Shown: one piece after another, positions 8,481 through 18,039 of the stretch
Layout: the number at the start of each line of letters is the position of its first letter
Numbering within the stretch: position 1 is the first letter of the stretch
Assembly (NCBI GenBank): GCA_024235135.1
Contig: JACKMZ010000004.1
Coordinates: 1 to 64,000, forward strand
DNA: 64,000 nt
Direction: 5' to 3'
Origin: Gammaproteobacteria bacterium
GTDB taxonomy: Bacteria; Pseudomonadota; Gammaproteobacteria; Competibacterales; Competibacteraceae
Position numbers and translations under genes: made by a program
Notes under the pieces: generated by a model
What the model was told of the DNA's origin: nothing
The model's database searches: none
Seen by the model: the letters and a program-made list of their open reading frames with translations, nothing else

Positions 8481-9599
8481 ATGTACGTAGCCGTCAAGGG
8501 CGGTGAACGGGCCATCGACAATGCCCACCGTCTGCTCGCCGAGGATCGGCGCGGCGATCCCGCCGTGCCGGAATTGGATCTGAAACAGATCGAACAGCAA
8601 CTCGCTCTGGCGGTGGACCGGGTGATGGCCGAGGGCTCGCTGTATGACCGGGAACTGGCGGCTCTGGCGATCAAGCAAGCCCGCGGCGATCTGCTGGAAG
8701 CGATTTTTCTGCTGCGCGCCTATCGCACGACCCTGCCACGGCTGGCGGTCAGCGAACCCCTGAATACGGCGGCGATGGCCATCAACCGGCGTATTTCCGC
8801 CGCCTTCAAGGATTTGCCGGGGGGTCAGGTGCTGGGACCGACCTTCGATTACACCCATCGACTGCTGGATTTCACCTGGGCGGAGCCACACGGTGCTGAC
8901 ACTGGCACGGATGCCGCTACCGGAAAAACTCTCCCGCAGGCCATGCCGCGGGTACTCCAATTGTTGGACGGCGAAGGGCTGATCGAGCCGCCGCGTGCCG
9001 ACGCCCCCACGCGGCCGGTTGCGGATTTGACCCGCGAGGCCATGACACTGCCGGCGGAACGGGATTTGCGCTTGCAGAACCTGGCCCGTGGCGACGAAGG
9101 GTTCCTGCTCGCACTGGGATATTCCACGCAACGCGGCTATGGCAACACGCACCCCTTCGCCGGGGAGATACGGATGGGCGAGGTTGCGGTCGAGATCGTC
9201 CCCGAAGAATTGGGTTTCGCCGTGGAGATCGGCGAGATCACAGTCACCGAATGCGAAATGATCAATCAGTTCCAGGGCTCGGCGGAACACCTGCCGCAGT
9301 TTACCCGTGGTTACGGCCTGACCTTCGGCCAAGGCGAACGCAAGGCCATGGCCATGGCGCTGGTGGATCGGGCGCTGCGCGCCCGCGAACTCGGGGAAAC
9401 GCCCAGTTCCCCCGCCCAGGACGAGGAGTTCGTTTTGTACCACAGCGATAACGTGGAAGCTTCGGGCTTCGTACAACATCTGAAATTGCCGCATTACGTA
9501 GATTTCCAGGCGGAACTGGAATTACTGCGGCGCCTGCGGGCGAACGCCTCGGACCCAAGCCCCGATGCCGATCCCAACGACCACGGGCCAAAACCATGA
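8481..9599 (+). CDS. phnI: C-P lyase subunit PhnI
   Basis: A 372-residue PhnI, the nucleosidase-like subunit that, with PhnG, H and L, catalyses attack of the phosphonate on MgATP with release of adenine to form ribose-5-triphosphate-1-phosphonate. The N-terminal MYVAVKGGERAI and the central NTHPFAGEIRMGEV and ITVTECEMINQF segments are family hallmarks. Length is normal. The C-terminus overlaps phnJ by four bases (ATGA), so the two largest core subunits are translationally coupled. Confidence 0.96.
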   Translation: MYVAVKGGERAIDNAHRLLAEDRRGDPAVPELDLKQIEQQLALAVDRVMAEGSLYDRELAALAIKQARGDLLEAIFLLRAYRTTLPRLAVSEPLNTAAMAINRRISAAFKDLPGGQVLGPTFDYTHRLLDFTWAEPHGADTGTDAATGKTLPQAMPRVLQLLDGEGLIEPPRADAPTRPVADLTREAMTLPAERDLRLQNLARGDEGFLLALGYSTQRGYGNTHPFAGEIRMGEVAVEIVPEELGFAVEIGEITVTECEMINQFQGSAEHLPQFTRGYGLTFGQGERKAMAMALVDRALRARELGETPSSPAQDEEFVLYHSDNVEASGFVQHLKLPHYVDFQAELELLRRLRANASDPSPDADPNDHGPKP

Positions 9600-10477
9600 A
9601 CCCCGTCACCGAACCGACCCTCCCCGGTTACAACTTCGCCTACCTGGACGAACAGACCAAGCGCATGATCCGCCGCGCCTTGCTGAAAGCGGTGGCGATT
9701 CCGGGGTATCAGGCGCCCTTCGGCAGTCGCGAGATGCCCTTGCCCTACGGGTGGGGCACCGGCGGCATTCAGGTCACGGCCAGTATTCTGGGACCTAACG
9801 ATGTGCTCAAGGTCATCGATCAAGGGGCGGACGACACCACCAACGCCGTGAGCATTCGGCGCTTTTTCGCCCGTACGGCCGGCGTGCGCACCACGGAAAA
9901 GGTGGCGGAGGCCACGGTCATTCAGACCCGCCACCGCATTCCCGAACAACCGCTGCGCGACCATCAGATTCTGGTCTATCAGGTGCCCATCCCCGAGCCC
10001 TTGCGCTTCATGGAGCCACGAGAGACCGAGACGCGCAAAATGCACGCCTTGCAGGAATACGGGGTGATGCACGTCAAGCTCTACGAAGACATCGCCCGTT
10101 ACGGACGGATCGCCCACGCCTACGATTACCCGGTGCTGGTCAACGGCCGGTATGTGATGAAGCCTTCGCCCATACCTAAGTTCGATAATCCCAAGATGGA
10201 TCGCATGCCCGCCCTGCAATTGTTCGGGGCGGGACGGGAAAAGCGTATCTACGCGGTACCGCCGTACACGTCGGTCAAAAGCCTGGATTTCGAGGACTAT
10301 CCCTTCGAGATCCAGCGTTGGAACCAGTGCTGCGCCTTGTGCGGCGCCGCCGACAGCTTCCTCGACGAGGTGGTCATCGATGACCGGGGCGGGCGCATGT
10401 TCGTCTGTTCCGATACCGAATACTGCCATTCGCGGCGAGCCGCCCTCCCCCGCGGCGCCCGCGAGAGCGGCTCATGA
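9596..10477 (+). CDS. phnJ: C-P lyase PhnJ, radical SAM phosphonate-cleaving subunit
   Basis: The catalytic radical-SAM subunit that cleaves the C-P bond of ribosyl phosphonate 5-phosphate to give the alkane and the 1,2-cyclic phosphate. The four cysteines of the unusual cluster motif C-x2-C-x21-C-x5-C are at residues 246, 249, 271 and 277, with the same spacing as the E. coli protein. The N-terminal segment NFAYLDEQTKRMIRRA and PYGWGTGGIQ, which holds the glycine-rich region of the glycyl radical, are also conserved. 293 residues, normal length. Overlaps phnI and phnK by four bases each. Confidence 0.97.
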   Translation: MNPVTEPTLPGYNFAYLDEQTKRMIRRALLKAVAIPGYQAPFGSREMPLPYGWGTGGIQVTASILGPNDVLKVIDQGADDTTNAVSIRRFFARTAGVRTTEKVAEATVIQTRHRIPEQPLRDHQILVYQVPIPEPLRFMEPRETETRKMHALQEYGVMHVKLYEDIARYGRIAHAYDYPVLVNGRYVMKPSPIPKFDNPKMDRMPALQLFGAGREKRIYAVPPYTSVKSLDFEDYPFEIQRWNQCCALCGAADSFLDEVVIDDRGGRMFVCSDTEYCHSRRAALPRGARESGS

Positions 10478-11259
10478 GCGCCATGGCCGACCTGCCGTTG
10501 CTGCGCGTTCGGGATGTCGCGGTCTATTACGGAACGACGTTGGGATGCCGGGATGTCGGTTTCGATCTGTGGCCGGGGGAAGTGTTGGGGGTCGTCGGCG
10601 AATCGGGTTCTGGAAAGACCACCTTGCTCAACTGTCTGTCGGCCAGCTTACCGCCCGCGCGGGGTCTGATCGAATATCAGGCGCGGCCGGGGGAAATGGT
10701 GGACCTCTACGGTCTGAGCGAATCCCAACGGCGCAGGCTACAACGCACCGAGTGGGGCATCGTCCATCAACATCCACGCGACGGCCTGCGCCTGGGCGTG
10801 AGCGCGGGGGCCAATGTGGCCGAACGCCTGATGGCGTTGGGCGAGCGTCATTACGGCCGGATACGCCAGACCGCCGAGGACTGGTTACGCAAGGTGGAAA
10901 TCGACGTGGGGCGTATCGACCATCGGCCGGATACGTTCTCCGGCGGCATGCAACAACGCCTGCAGATCGCCCGTAATCTGGTAATCGAGCCCCGTTTGAT
11001 TTTCATGGATGAACCCACCGGCGGTCTGGATGTGTCGGTGCAGGCCCGCCTTTTGGATTTACTGCGCCAGTTGGTCCACGAATTAAATTTGTCGGCGCTG
11101 ATCGTCACCCATGATCTGGCGGTGGTGCGCTTGTTGGCGCAGCGATTGATCGTCATGTATCGCGGGGAGATCGTGGAAGCCGGCCTCACCGATCAAGTCC
11201 TGGACGATCCCCAGCATCCCTATACGCAATTGCTGGTCTCCGCCGTGTTGCAGCCCTGA
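10474..11259 (+). CDS. phnK: C-P lyase accessory ATPase PhnK
   Basis: A 261-residue ABC-type ATPase that binds the C-P lyase core rather than a membrane permease. Walker A is GESGSGKTT, the signature is SGGMQQRLQIARNL, Walker B is IFMDEPTGGLD and the H-loop is IVTHDLAVV. The region WGIVHQHPRDGLRLGVSAG after the Q-loop is typical for PhnK. The start ATG overlaps the phnJ stop, and phnL begins seven bases after its own stop. Confidence 0.95.
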   Translation: MSAMADLPLLRVRDVAVYYGTTLGCRDVGFDLWPGEVLGVVGESGSGKTTLLNCLSASLPPARGLIEYQARPGEMVDLYGLSESQRRRLQRTEWGIVHQHPRDGLRLGVSAGANVAERLMALGERHYGRIRQTAEDWLRKVEIDVGRIDHRPDTFSGGMQQRLQIARNLVIEPRLIFMDEPTGGLDVSVQARLLDLLRQLVHELNLSALIVTHDLAVVRLLAQRLIVMYRGEIVEAGLTDQVLDDPQHPYTQLLVSAVLQP

Positions 11260-11266
11260 GGAAACC

Positions 11267-11968
11267 ATGCCAGAACCGCTGATCAGCGTCCGGGGATTGA
11301 ACAAATCCTTCACTCTGCATAATCAGGGCGGAGTCGTTTTGCCCGTTTTACGGAACATCGATTGCGATGTGTATCCGGGCGAGTGCGTCGCTCTCCAAGG
11401 TGTTTCCGGCGCCGGGAAAAGTACGCTGCTGCGCTCGCTTTACGCCAATTACAAACCGCAGGCTGGGCAGATCCGCGTGCGCCACGGGGCCGGCTGGGTA
11501 GACATGGTCGTTGCGGAGGCCCGGGAAATTCTGGCGGTGCGCCGTCACACCCTGGGCTATGTCAGTCAGTTCCTGCGCGCCGTGCCCCGGGTTCCAGCCG
11601 TGGATGTGGTGGCCGAACCGCTGCGCCTGCAAGGCGTATCCGCTTCCCAAGCCAGCCAGCGGGCCGAGCGTATGCTGGCCCGCTTGCGCATTCCGCAACG
11701 GCTCTGGAGTTTGGCGCCGTCCACGTTTTCCGGGGGCGAACAGCAACGGGTGAACATCGCCCGGGGTTTCGTCGTGGATTATCCGGTGCTGTTGCTGGAC
11801 GAACCGACCGCCGCGCTCGATAGCGCCAATCGGCTGATCGTGGTGGACCTGATTCAGGAAGCCAAGGCGCGGGGTGCCGCGGTTGTCGGAATTTTTCATG
11901 ATCAGGCGGTGCGCGATGCGGTCGCCAGCCGAATATTCGAGGTAGAACGCTGTGAGTCGGCGGTATGA
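11267..11968 (+). CDS. phnL: C-P lyase accessory ATPase PhnL
   Basis: A 233-residue ABC-type ATPase required for the first step of the C-P lyase pathway in vitro. It has Walker A GVSGAGKST, signature SGGEQQRVNIARGF and Walker B LLLDEPTAALD. The block GYVSQFLRAVPRVPAVDVVAEPL is the PhnL-specific Q-loop region. The stop codon overlaps the phnM start by four bases. Confidence 0.95.
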   Translation: MPEPLISVRGLNKSFTLHNQGGVVLPVLRNIDCDVYPGECVALQGVSGAGKSTLLRSLYANYKPQAGQIRVRHGAGWVDMVVAEAREILAVRRHTLGYVSQFLRAVPRVPAVDVVAEPLRLQGVSASQASQRAERMLARLRIPQRLWSLAPSTFSGGEQQRVNIARGFVVDYPVLLLDEPTAALDSANRLIVVDLIQEAKARGAAVVGIFHDQAVRDAVASRIFEVERCESAV

Positions 11969-13107
11969 ATGAGCTGTTGTTGACGAATGCCCGGATTGTC
12001 ACCCGTTCCGAGGTGCTCCGGGGCACCGTGCGGGTCGCGGACGGCCGTATCGTCTCCGTGGAGAGTGGCGACACGGCTTCGCCCGGCGCGCGCGATTGGG
12101 AGGGCGATTATCTGCTGCCGGGCCTGGTGGAACTGCACACCGATAATCTGGAACGGCATTTCGTACCCCGTCCAGGGGTGCGCTGGCCGGGGCTTCCCGC
12201 CGCGTTGGCCCATGACGCCCAGGTCGCGGCCGCCGGCATCACGACCGTGTTCGACGCGCTGGCGTTAGGCGATGTCATCGATGGCGGCGATCGCCTGAAG
12301 AATCTCGCGGACATGGCCGCGGCCATCGCCGAAGCTCAGGACAAAGGCTATACGCGCGCCGAACATTTTCTCCACCTGCGTTGCGAACTGAACTATTCGG
12401 AATTGTTGCCGCTGTGGGACCGATTCAACGATCATCAGCGGGTGCGCCTGGTTTCGCTCATGGATCACACCCCCGGACAACGCCAATTCGCTCGCTTGGA
12501 CAAATGCCGCGAGTATTATCAAGGCAAATACCATCTGGACGACGCCCAGATGGATGCCTTCATCGCACAACAACAGGAAGCCCATGCCCGTTACAGCGCC
12601 CATCACCGGGATTTCATCGCTCGCTCCTGCCGGGAACGCGGGTTGCCATTGGCCAGTCACGACGACGCCACCCGTGACCACGTTATGGAAGCGGCCGATT
12701 TGGGCATGGTCATCGCCGAATTTCCCACTACCCTGGAGGCCGCCGAGACTTCTCGCGAACGGGGTCTGGCCGTGTTGATGGGAGCGCCGAATCTGCTGCG
12801 GGGGCGTTCTCATTCCGGCAATGTCGCCGCCGGTGACCTGGCGCGTGCCGGGCTGCTCGATATTCTGTCGTCGGACTATTATCCCAGCAGCCTGTTGCAG
12901 GCGGCTTTTCGCATGCACCGCGACCTTCCCGACACGACCTTGCCGGCCGCGATCGCTACGGTCACGCACACGCCGGCCACTTGCGCCGGATTGCATGACC
13001 GCGGTGAAATCGCGCCCGGCAAGCGCGCCGACGTGATCCGCGCGCGCGACTGCGACGATCTGCCGCTGGTGCGGGAGGTTTGGTTGGCCGGCCGGCGGGT
13101 GGCCTGA
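11965..13107 (+). CDS. phnM: RPnTP diphosphohydrolase PhnM
   Basis: A 380-residue amidohydrolase-superfamily enzyme that removes diphosphate from ribose-5-triphosphate-1-phosphonate. Metal-site and family motifs include GLVELHTDNLERH in place of the usual HxH, the SLMDHTPGQRQF block, ASHDDATRDH and SSDYYPSSLLQAA. The C-terminal GEIAPGKRADVIR is the amidohydrolase composite-domain end. The ATG overlaps the phnL stop. It completes the conserved GHIJKLM set; phnN and phnP are not next to it. Confidence 0.96.
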   Translation: MNELLLTNARIVTRSEVLRGTVRVADGRIVSVESGDTASPGARDWEGDYLLPGLVELHTDNLERHFVPRPGVRWPGLPAALAHDAQVAAAGITTVFDALALGDVIDGGDRLKNLADMAAAIAEAQDKGYTRAEHFLHLRCELNYSELLPLWDRFNDHQRVRLVSLMDHTPGQRQFARLDKCREYYQGKYHLDDAQMDAFIAQQQEAHARYSAHHRDFIARSCRERGLPLASHDDATRDHVMEAADLGMVIAEFPTTLEAAETSRERGLAVLMGAPNLLRGRSHSGNVAAGDLARAGLLDILSSDYYPSSLLQAAFRMHRDLPDTTLPAAIATVTHTPATCAGLHDRGEIAPGKRADVIRARDCDDLPLVREVWLAGRRVA

Positions 13108-13111
13108 GGTC

Positions 13112-13855
13112 TTGAAAACCGATTCAGCTCGATTTGCCGTTTACTACGCACCGTCCCCGGACAGTGCCCTGTGGCGGTTCTGCAGCGCCTGGCTAGGCCG
13201 CGACGCCGTCACGGGCGCGCGGTTGGAGAGCCCGGTTCGCGGGGATTTCGACCCGGTCTGGTTGGCAGCGATCACGGCTTCGCCCCGGCATTATGGCTTT
13301 CATGGAACGCTGAAGCCGCCGTTCGTGCTGGCCGAGGGTAAAACACCCGAAGCCTTGAGCGATCGGCTGAGCGATTTCGCCGCCACCCGTCCCGTGTTTA
13401 CCCTGCCTACCTTGGCCCTACGGACCCTCGATGGGTTCCTGGCCTTGGCGCCGACCGCACCCTCTTCTCCATTGCAAGCCCTCGCGGCCGCCTGTGTCCA
13501 GGAACTCGATGATTTCCGCAGACCACCCGACGCCAGCGAGTTGCAACGACGCCGCGCGGCGGGCTTGAACCCACGACAGGATGCGTTGCTGCGCAGTTGG
13601 GGATACCCCTACGTTCTGGATGAGTTTCGCTTTCACTTGACGCTGAGCGAGCGTCTGGAGAAAACCCAAGGAGACAGGCTGAGCCGTCTGCTGGAACCGA
13701 TGCTGGCTCCGTTGCTGGCCCAGCCCCTGCGAGTGGATGCCGTTTGTCTGTTTGCCCAACTCAGCCGCTCGGAACCCTTTCGCCTACTGGATCGCTATGG
13801 TTTCAAGGGAATCGAGCGACGTATCACTCACGATGCGGCGGCGGGTTACGACTGA
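13112..13855 (+). CDS. 2H-phosphoesterase-like phosphonate operon protein (DUF1045)
   Basis: A 247-residue protein of the DUF1045 family, found with C-P lyase genes. Two HxT motifs, H64-G-T and H175-L-T, mark the 2H-phosphoesterase fold (the 2'-5' RNA ligase superfamily), whose members open cyclic phosphodiesters. Since the C-P lyase product is a ribose 1,2-cyclic phosphate and phnP (the usual hydrolase) is absent from this operon, a role in that step is reasonable but inferred. The start is TTG at 13112, four bases after phnM, with GAGG just upstream at a tight spacing. It ends the operon, 24 bases before the convergent mdh stop. Confidence 0.85.
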   Translation: MKTDSARFAVYYAPSPDSALWRFCSAWLGRDAVTGARLESPVRGDFDPVWLAAITASPRHYGFHGTLKPPFVLAEGKTPEALSDRLSDFAATRPVFTLPTLALRTLDGFLALAPTAPSSPLQALAAACVQELDDFRRPPDASELQRRRAAGLNPRQDALLRSWGYPYVLDEFRFHLTLSERLEKTQGDRLSRLLEPMLAPLLAQPLRVDAVCLFAQLSRSEPFRLLDRYGFKGIERRITHDAAAGYD

Positions 13856-13879
13856 CGCCTAACCCGCCCAACCCGACAC

Positions 13880-14857
13880 TTACAGCAGTTCTTCGATACT
13901 GGCGCGTTCTTCACGCAATTCCTGCTCGGTCGCCTTCATCTTTTCCAGGCTGAAATCGTCGAGATCAAGCCCTTGCACGATTTCGTACTGACCGTTCTTG
14001 CACACGCAGGGGAAAGAGTAGATCACGCCTTCGGCGATGCCGTAACTTCCGTCGGAGGGTACGGCCATGCTCACCCAATCGCCTTCCGCTGTCCCCAAGG
14101 CCCAACTACGCATGTGATCGATGGCCGACGAGGCTGCGGAAGCGGCCGAGGAGGCCCCGCGCGCCTTGATGATGGCGGCGCCGCGCTGCTGAACCGTGGG
14201 AATGAAATCGCTACGGTACCAATCCTGATCGACCAAGCTGGTGGCGGCCTGTCCCTTCACCGTACATTTGCTGATGTCCGGATATTGGGTCGCGGAATGA
14301 TTGCCCCAGATGATCATCTTCTGGATGTCATTGACATGAGCGCCGGTCTTTTCCGCCAATTGACTCAAAGCGCGGTTGTGATCCAACCGAGTCATGGCGG
14401 TGAACTGCCGACGATCCAGATCGGGCGCGCTGGACGCGGCGATCAGGGAATTGGTATTGGCGGGATTGCCGACAACCAGCACCTTGACACCCCGCGAGGC
14501 ATGTTCATTCAAGGCTTTGCCCTGGGGGCCGAAGATGGCGCCGTTGGCGGTGAGCAGATCCTTACGTTCCATGCCGGGTCCACGCGGGCGCGCACCGACC
14601 AGCATCGCGTAATCGATATCCTTGAACGCCACATTCACGTCATCACTGGTAACGACACTGGCCAGCAGCGGAAAGGCGCAGTCGTTCAGTTCCATCACCA
14701 CGCCTTGCAGAGCGGGCATGGCGGGGGGAATTTCCAACAACTGCAGGATAACCGGCTGGTCGGGTCCCAACATGTCGCCGGCGGCGATACGAAATGCCAT
14801 GGCATAACCGATATTACCAGCGGCGCCAGTAATGGCTACGCGAACGGGTGTTTTCAT
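13880..14857 (-). CDS. mdh: Malate dehydrogenase (NAD-dependent)
   Basis: A 325-residue malate dehydrogenase of the proteobacterial type without the E. coli-type N-terminus (group 2). The NAD-binding loop is GAAGNIGY near residue 10, the substrate arginines are in GARPRGPGMERKDLL, the conserved VVGNPANTN follows and the catalytic histidine is in WGNHSATQYPD. It interconverts malate and oxaloacetate in the TCA cycle. The ATG at 14857 is preferred over an upstream in-frame start at 14959 because GCAGGAGCC lies in front of it and the conserved MKTPVRVAITGAAG starts there. It is monocistronic as far as can be seen. Confidence 0.95.
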   Translation of the reverse strand: MKTPVRVAITGAAGNIGYAMAFRIAAGDMLGPDQPVILQLLEIPPAMPALQGVVMELNDCAFPLLASVVTSDDVNVAFKDIDYAMLVGARPRGPGMERKDLLTANGAIFGPQGKALNEHASRGVKVLVVGNPANTNSLIAASSAPDLDRRQFTAMTRLDHNRALSQLAEKTGAHVNDIQKMIIWGNHSATQYPDISKCTVKGQAATSLVDQDWYRSDFIPTVQQRGAAIIKARGASSAASAASSAIDHMRSWALGTAEGDWVSMAVPSDGSYGIAEGVIYSFPCVCKNGQYEIVQGLDLDDFSLEKMKATEQELREERASIEELL

Positions 14858-15198
14858 TGTTTCAGGCTCCTGCTTGTCAAGTCTCTGAAAGGGGAATGCC
14901 GCCGATGCCCGTTCCGGCTGCTCGATTAGCGGCCCACGAGTCGTGATGCGGCAATACATTTTATGACTTTTGTAGTTCGATCTCGCGATTTGTTTGCGCG
15001 GACAGCGAGCATCGAACGTTTAATATCCTGCACAATGCTGGGGCAATTGCAAGGCGGCTGATCAATTTTCAGTGCTTGAGGCGGGTCGGTTCGAACTCCC
15101 GAGCGCGGCGCGCGGGTCTCGATACCGTCAACGGGGCGTGATGCCGGAAGGTGGCCCTACGCCTAATCCTTGGCGTAGGGTGGGGACAACGAACGGCT
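14858..15198. other. Intergenic stretch between mdh and the Dld gene, with one hairpin
   Basis: About 340 bases without a supportable gene. It carries the mdh promoter region near its left end (no clear -35/-10 pair seen) and the hairpin at 15155-15180. Short open frames here have no coding features. A TTCGAAC at about 15092 resembles a tRNA T-loop but does not extend into a tRNA. Confidence 0.5.
15155..15180. repeat. Perfect 9-bp inverted repeat (hairpin)
   Basis: CCCTACGCC and GGCGTAGGG flank an eight-base loop. No T-run follows on either strand, so it is not a textbook terminator, although it sits 19 bases after the Dld stop and could act as a 3' stabiliser. The GTAGGGTGGG-like sequence beside it resembles dispersed palindromic elements found in some gammaproteobacteria; other copies would have to be searched in the genome. 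Confidence 0.5.
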
Positions 15199-18039
15199 TT
15201 AGCGGGACGATTTCGGATCGCTGCAACGATCCACCAGGTACACGATGGAACGATAGTACCGACCGCTGTGCAGGGACAGCCCGATCTCGCATGTACGGCT
15301 GGTGGAATAACCGGATTGGCAAGAAGCCGGTAGCGCATCCTTAAGCGTACGCAACGCGCTGGCGTTCAGCTCCGGGTAGGTGAACCCGCGATCCCCGGAC
15401 CAACCGCAACAACCGATCTGATCCGGAACCACGACGGTTTCCACACAACGCTCGGCGACTTTCTTCAGCTTCTCCTGCAAGCCCATCTTGGTCGTGCTAC
15501 AAGTCGAATGCACGGTCACGGTTTCCGGTATCTTGTGGAAGGTCAGCTTGTCCAGCACCTCGTCGTGCAGAAACTCGGTCAGATCATAGATCTTGAGATT
15601 GGCCGCTTCCTGGTCGCGTTTGCTACGGAAGGCGCAGGGGCTGGTGTCGAACACGATGGGATCCTGCCCGTTGCGACTGGCTTCCAGCAATGCCTGCTCC
15701 AGTTCCTTGCGCTTGGCATCGGCTTCTACCGGAAGACCTTTGCTCTCGAAGGGCTGACCGCAGCATAGCGACGAACAATTGGCGGGATAAACCACTTCGA
15801 ATCCCGCCTTGCGCAACACCGCTTCGGTCTTGGACGGTAAGGAATCCCGCTCCGGATCGCCCTTGGCCGGTCCCATGGTGCGACTGGCGCAACTAGGGAA
15901 ATACACGACCCGGCGTTTCCCGTTGGCCTTGATGTGACCATTGGCTTTGGGCATGGTGGCGGAAGTCGGCATATAGGGGTTCCACAAGGGGATGCGGTTG
16001 CCCGACAGGCGGCGACTGCCCCCCGCCAAACCCTGCATGGCCTTGGTGCCGAACAGGGCATGCGCGGTATTGGCGCTGGCTAGGGTGAAACGGGTTATGC
16101 CGGTGACGCTGCCAAAATGACTGGCGACCCAACTGGCCACCTTATGGCCGGTGTCGCCGATCCGTCGCCCACGCAGTTGCTTCATCATCTTGCCGGTGTC
16201 GATGCCCACGGGACAGCCCAGGGAACACAAGCTGTCCACCGCGCAGGTGTCGATGCCGTAATATTCGAATAGTTCGTTGATCGCATGGCGCCGTTCGCTG
16301 GTATCCCCAAGCGCTTCCAGACGCGCTTTTTCGCGCATCCCGACAATCCGTTGGCGCGCGGACAGCGTGACCGCACGCGACGGGCAGTTCGGTTCACAGA
16401 ATCCGCACTCCATGCATTTGTCGACCAGCGGATCGACAGATTGCATGGGCTTGATGTTCTTGAGGTGCACCTCCTTGTCGGCGTTGAGCAGCACGCCCGG
16501 ATTCACTAGATTCTCGGGATCGAACAGGTTCTTGATGTCTTTCATCAATTGATAAGCCTGTTGTCCCCATTCCATTTCGACAAACGGGGCCATATTGCGG
16601 CCCGTACCATGTTCCGCCTTGAGCGAGCCGTCGTATTTCTTGACCACCATCTCGCAAACGTCATCGATAAACAGTCGGTAACGCTCGGTTTCTTCCGGTT
16701 TGTTGAAGTTCGGGCAAATGACGAAATGCAGATTGCCTTCCAAAGCATGGCCGAAAATAATCGAACCTTCGTAACCATGCTTGGCGAATAACTCCTGCAG
16801 TTCCAGGGTTGCGTCAGCCAGCTTGGGCACCTCGAAAGCGATGTCCTCGATGATGACGGTCGTACCGACTTCGCGTACCGAGGCCACGGACGGGAACAGC
16901 CCTTGGCGAATGGCCCATAGCTTGGAAAATTCCTCGGGTTTATCGGTAAACGTCAGTGGCTCCAGCGTCTCCGTTTGCGCCAGGGAATCGCGAATTACCT
17001 GGATCTGTTGTTCCAACGAGGCGCTGTCGGTGGCCCGCGTTTCGACCAGCAGAGCCGCTGCGTCCGGTGGCAACGTCTTAAGCGAGGCTGGCACGCCGGC
17101 CTTGTTTTCCACCGAACGCAAAGCGATGCGGTCCATCAGTTCCACGGCGGCTACCGGTTGGGTTTTCAACACCACCACCGCCTCGCAGGCCGTTCTGATA
17201 TCCGGGAAGATCATGAAGGAGGTCGCTTTATGGGAGTGCTCGACCACCGTGTGGTAGGTGATTTCCGCCATAAAGCCCAGGGTGCCTTCGGAGCCGATCA
17301 TCAAGTGTTGCAAAATCTCGAAGGGGTCCTCGAAATCGACCAAGGCATTCAGACTGTAGCCACAAGTATTCTTGATCTTGAACTTGCGCCGGATGCGCTC
17401 GGCGAGCACCGTATCCTCGCGGGTACGCTTAGCCAGTTCGTTCAGTTTCGAGAGCAGAGGGCCATGGGTTTGTGCAAACTGCTGGCGGCTGGCATCGTCG
17501 CCGGTGTCCAGCAACGTGCCGTCCGCCAGAATCAGTCGCATGCTTTTCAGCGTCTTGTAACTGTTTTCGGACGTGCCGCAGCACATGCCACTGGCATTGT
17601 TGGCCGCGATACCGCCAATCTGACAGGCGTTGATGGAAGCCGGATCGGGTCCGATTTTCTTCTTGTAGGGCAGCAGATAACGATTGGCGTGGCCACCGAT
17701 GACGGCCGGCTTCAGCGCGATGGCCGAGGCATCCTCGTTGATGCGCCAAGCCCGCCAATTGTCGCCGAGCGTTAACAATACGGAGTCCGTGACAGCTTGC
17801 CCGGATAGGCTGGTGCCGGCAGCTCTAAAAGTTACGGGGGTATGGTGTACATGGGCAAGGTTGAGAATGCGTGTCATTTCCTCCTCGCTGTCCACCTGTA
17901 CCACCAGTTGGGGAATCATGCGGTACAAGCTGGCATCCGTACCATAGGCCAACGTACGCAACGGATCGCGAATCAACCTGTCTTCTGGGATGAAATTACG
18001 CAATGCATTATAAAGATCACTGTATGCCTGGGACGACAT
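15199..18039 (-). CDS. dld: FAD/iron-sulphur D-lactate dehydrogenase, Dld-II type
   Basis: A 946-residue membrane-associated dehydrogenase resembling Shewanella Dld-II, which oxidises D-lactate to pyruvate and passes electrons to quinone. Domains in order: FAD-binding type 4 domain (about residues 40-270, with the block ANNASGMCCGT), FAD-oxidase C-terminal domain (to about 520), two ferredoxin-like cluster motifs around residue 545 (CMECGFCEPNC) and 600 (CSLGCPVGID), then two CCG domains (CCGQPF near 758, CCGWSGDRG near 881). The C-terminal block SGYSTSRTCEIGLSLHSG is very conserved in the family. ATG at 18039 is chosen for its GAGGA upstream; a GTG at 18069 is in frame. The promoter at 18384-18412 implies a leader of about 340 bases. 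Confidence 0.9.
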   Translation of the reverse strand: MSSQAYSDLYNALRNFIPEDRLIRDPLRTLAYGTDASLYRMIPQLVVQVDSEEEMTRILNLAHVHHTPVTFRAAGTSLSGQAVTDSVLLTLGDNWRAWRINEDASAIALKPAVIGGHANRYLLPYKKKIGPDPASINACQIGGIAANNASGMCCGTSENSYKTLKSMRLILADGTLLDTGDDASRQQFAQTHGPLLSKLNELAKRTREDTVLAERIRRKFKIKNTCGYSLNALVDFEDPFEILQHLMIGSEGTLGFMAEITYHTVVEHSHKATSFMIFPDIRTACEAVVVLKTQPVAAVELMDRIALRSVENKAGVPASLKTLPPDAAALLVETRATDSASLEQQIQVIRDSLAQTETLEPLTFTDKPEEFSKLWAIRQGLFPSVASVREVGTTVIIEDIAFEVPKLADATLELQELFAKHGYEGSIIFGHALEGNLHFVICPNFNKPEETERYRLFIDDVCEMVVKKYDGSLKAEHGTGRNMAPFVEMEWGQQAYQLMKDIKNLFDPENLVNPGVLLNADKEVHLKNIKPMQSVDPLVDKCMECGFCEPNCPSRAVTLSARQRIVGMREKARLEALGDTSERRHAINELFEYYGIDTCAVDSLCSLGCPVGIDTGKMMKQLRGRRIGDTGHKVASWVASHFGSVTGITRFTLASANTAHALFGTKAMQGLAGGSRRLSGNRIPLWNPYMPTSATMPKANGHIKANGKRRVVYFPSCASRTMGPAKGDPERDSLPSKTEAVLRKAGFEVVYPANCSSLCCGQPFESKGLPVEADAKRKELEQALLEASRNGQDPIVFDTSPCAFRSKRDQEAANLKIYDLTEFLHDEVLDKLTFHKIPETVTVHSTCSTTKMGLQEKLKKVAERCVETVVVPDQIGCCGWSGDRGFTYPELNASALRTLKDALPASCQSGYSTSRTCEIGLSLHSGRYYRSIVYLVDRCSDPKSSR

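Noticed and set aside
8115..9494. Minus-strand open frame of 459 codons
   Set aside because: Antisense to phnI and part of phnH, which are certain genes with family motifs.
15070..15125. tRNA-like TTCGAAC sequence
   Set aside because: The flanking bases do not form a T-stem on either strand and no acceptor or anticodon arm can be drawn.
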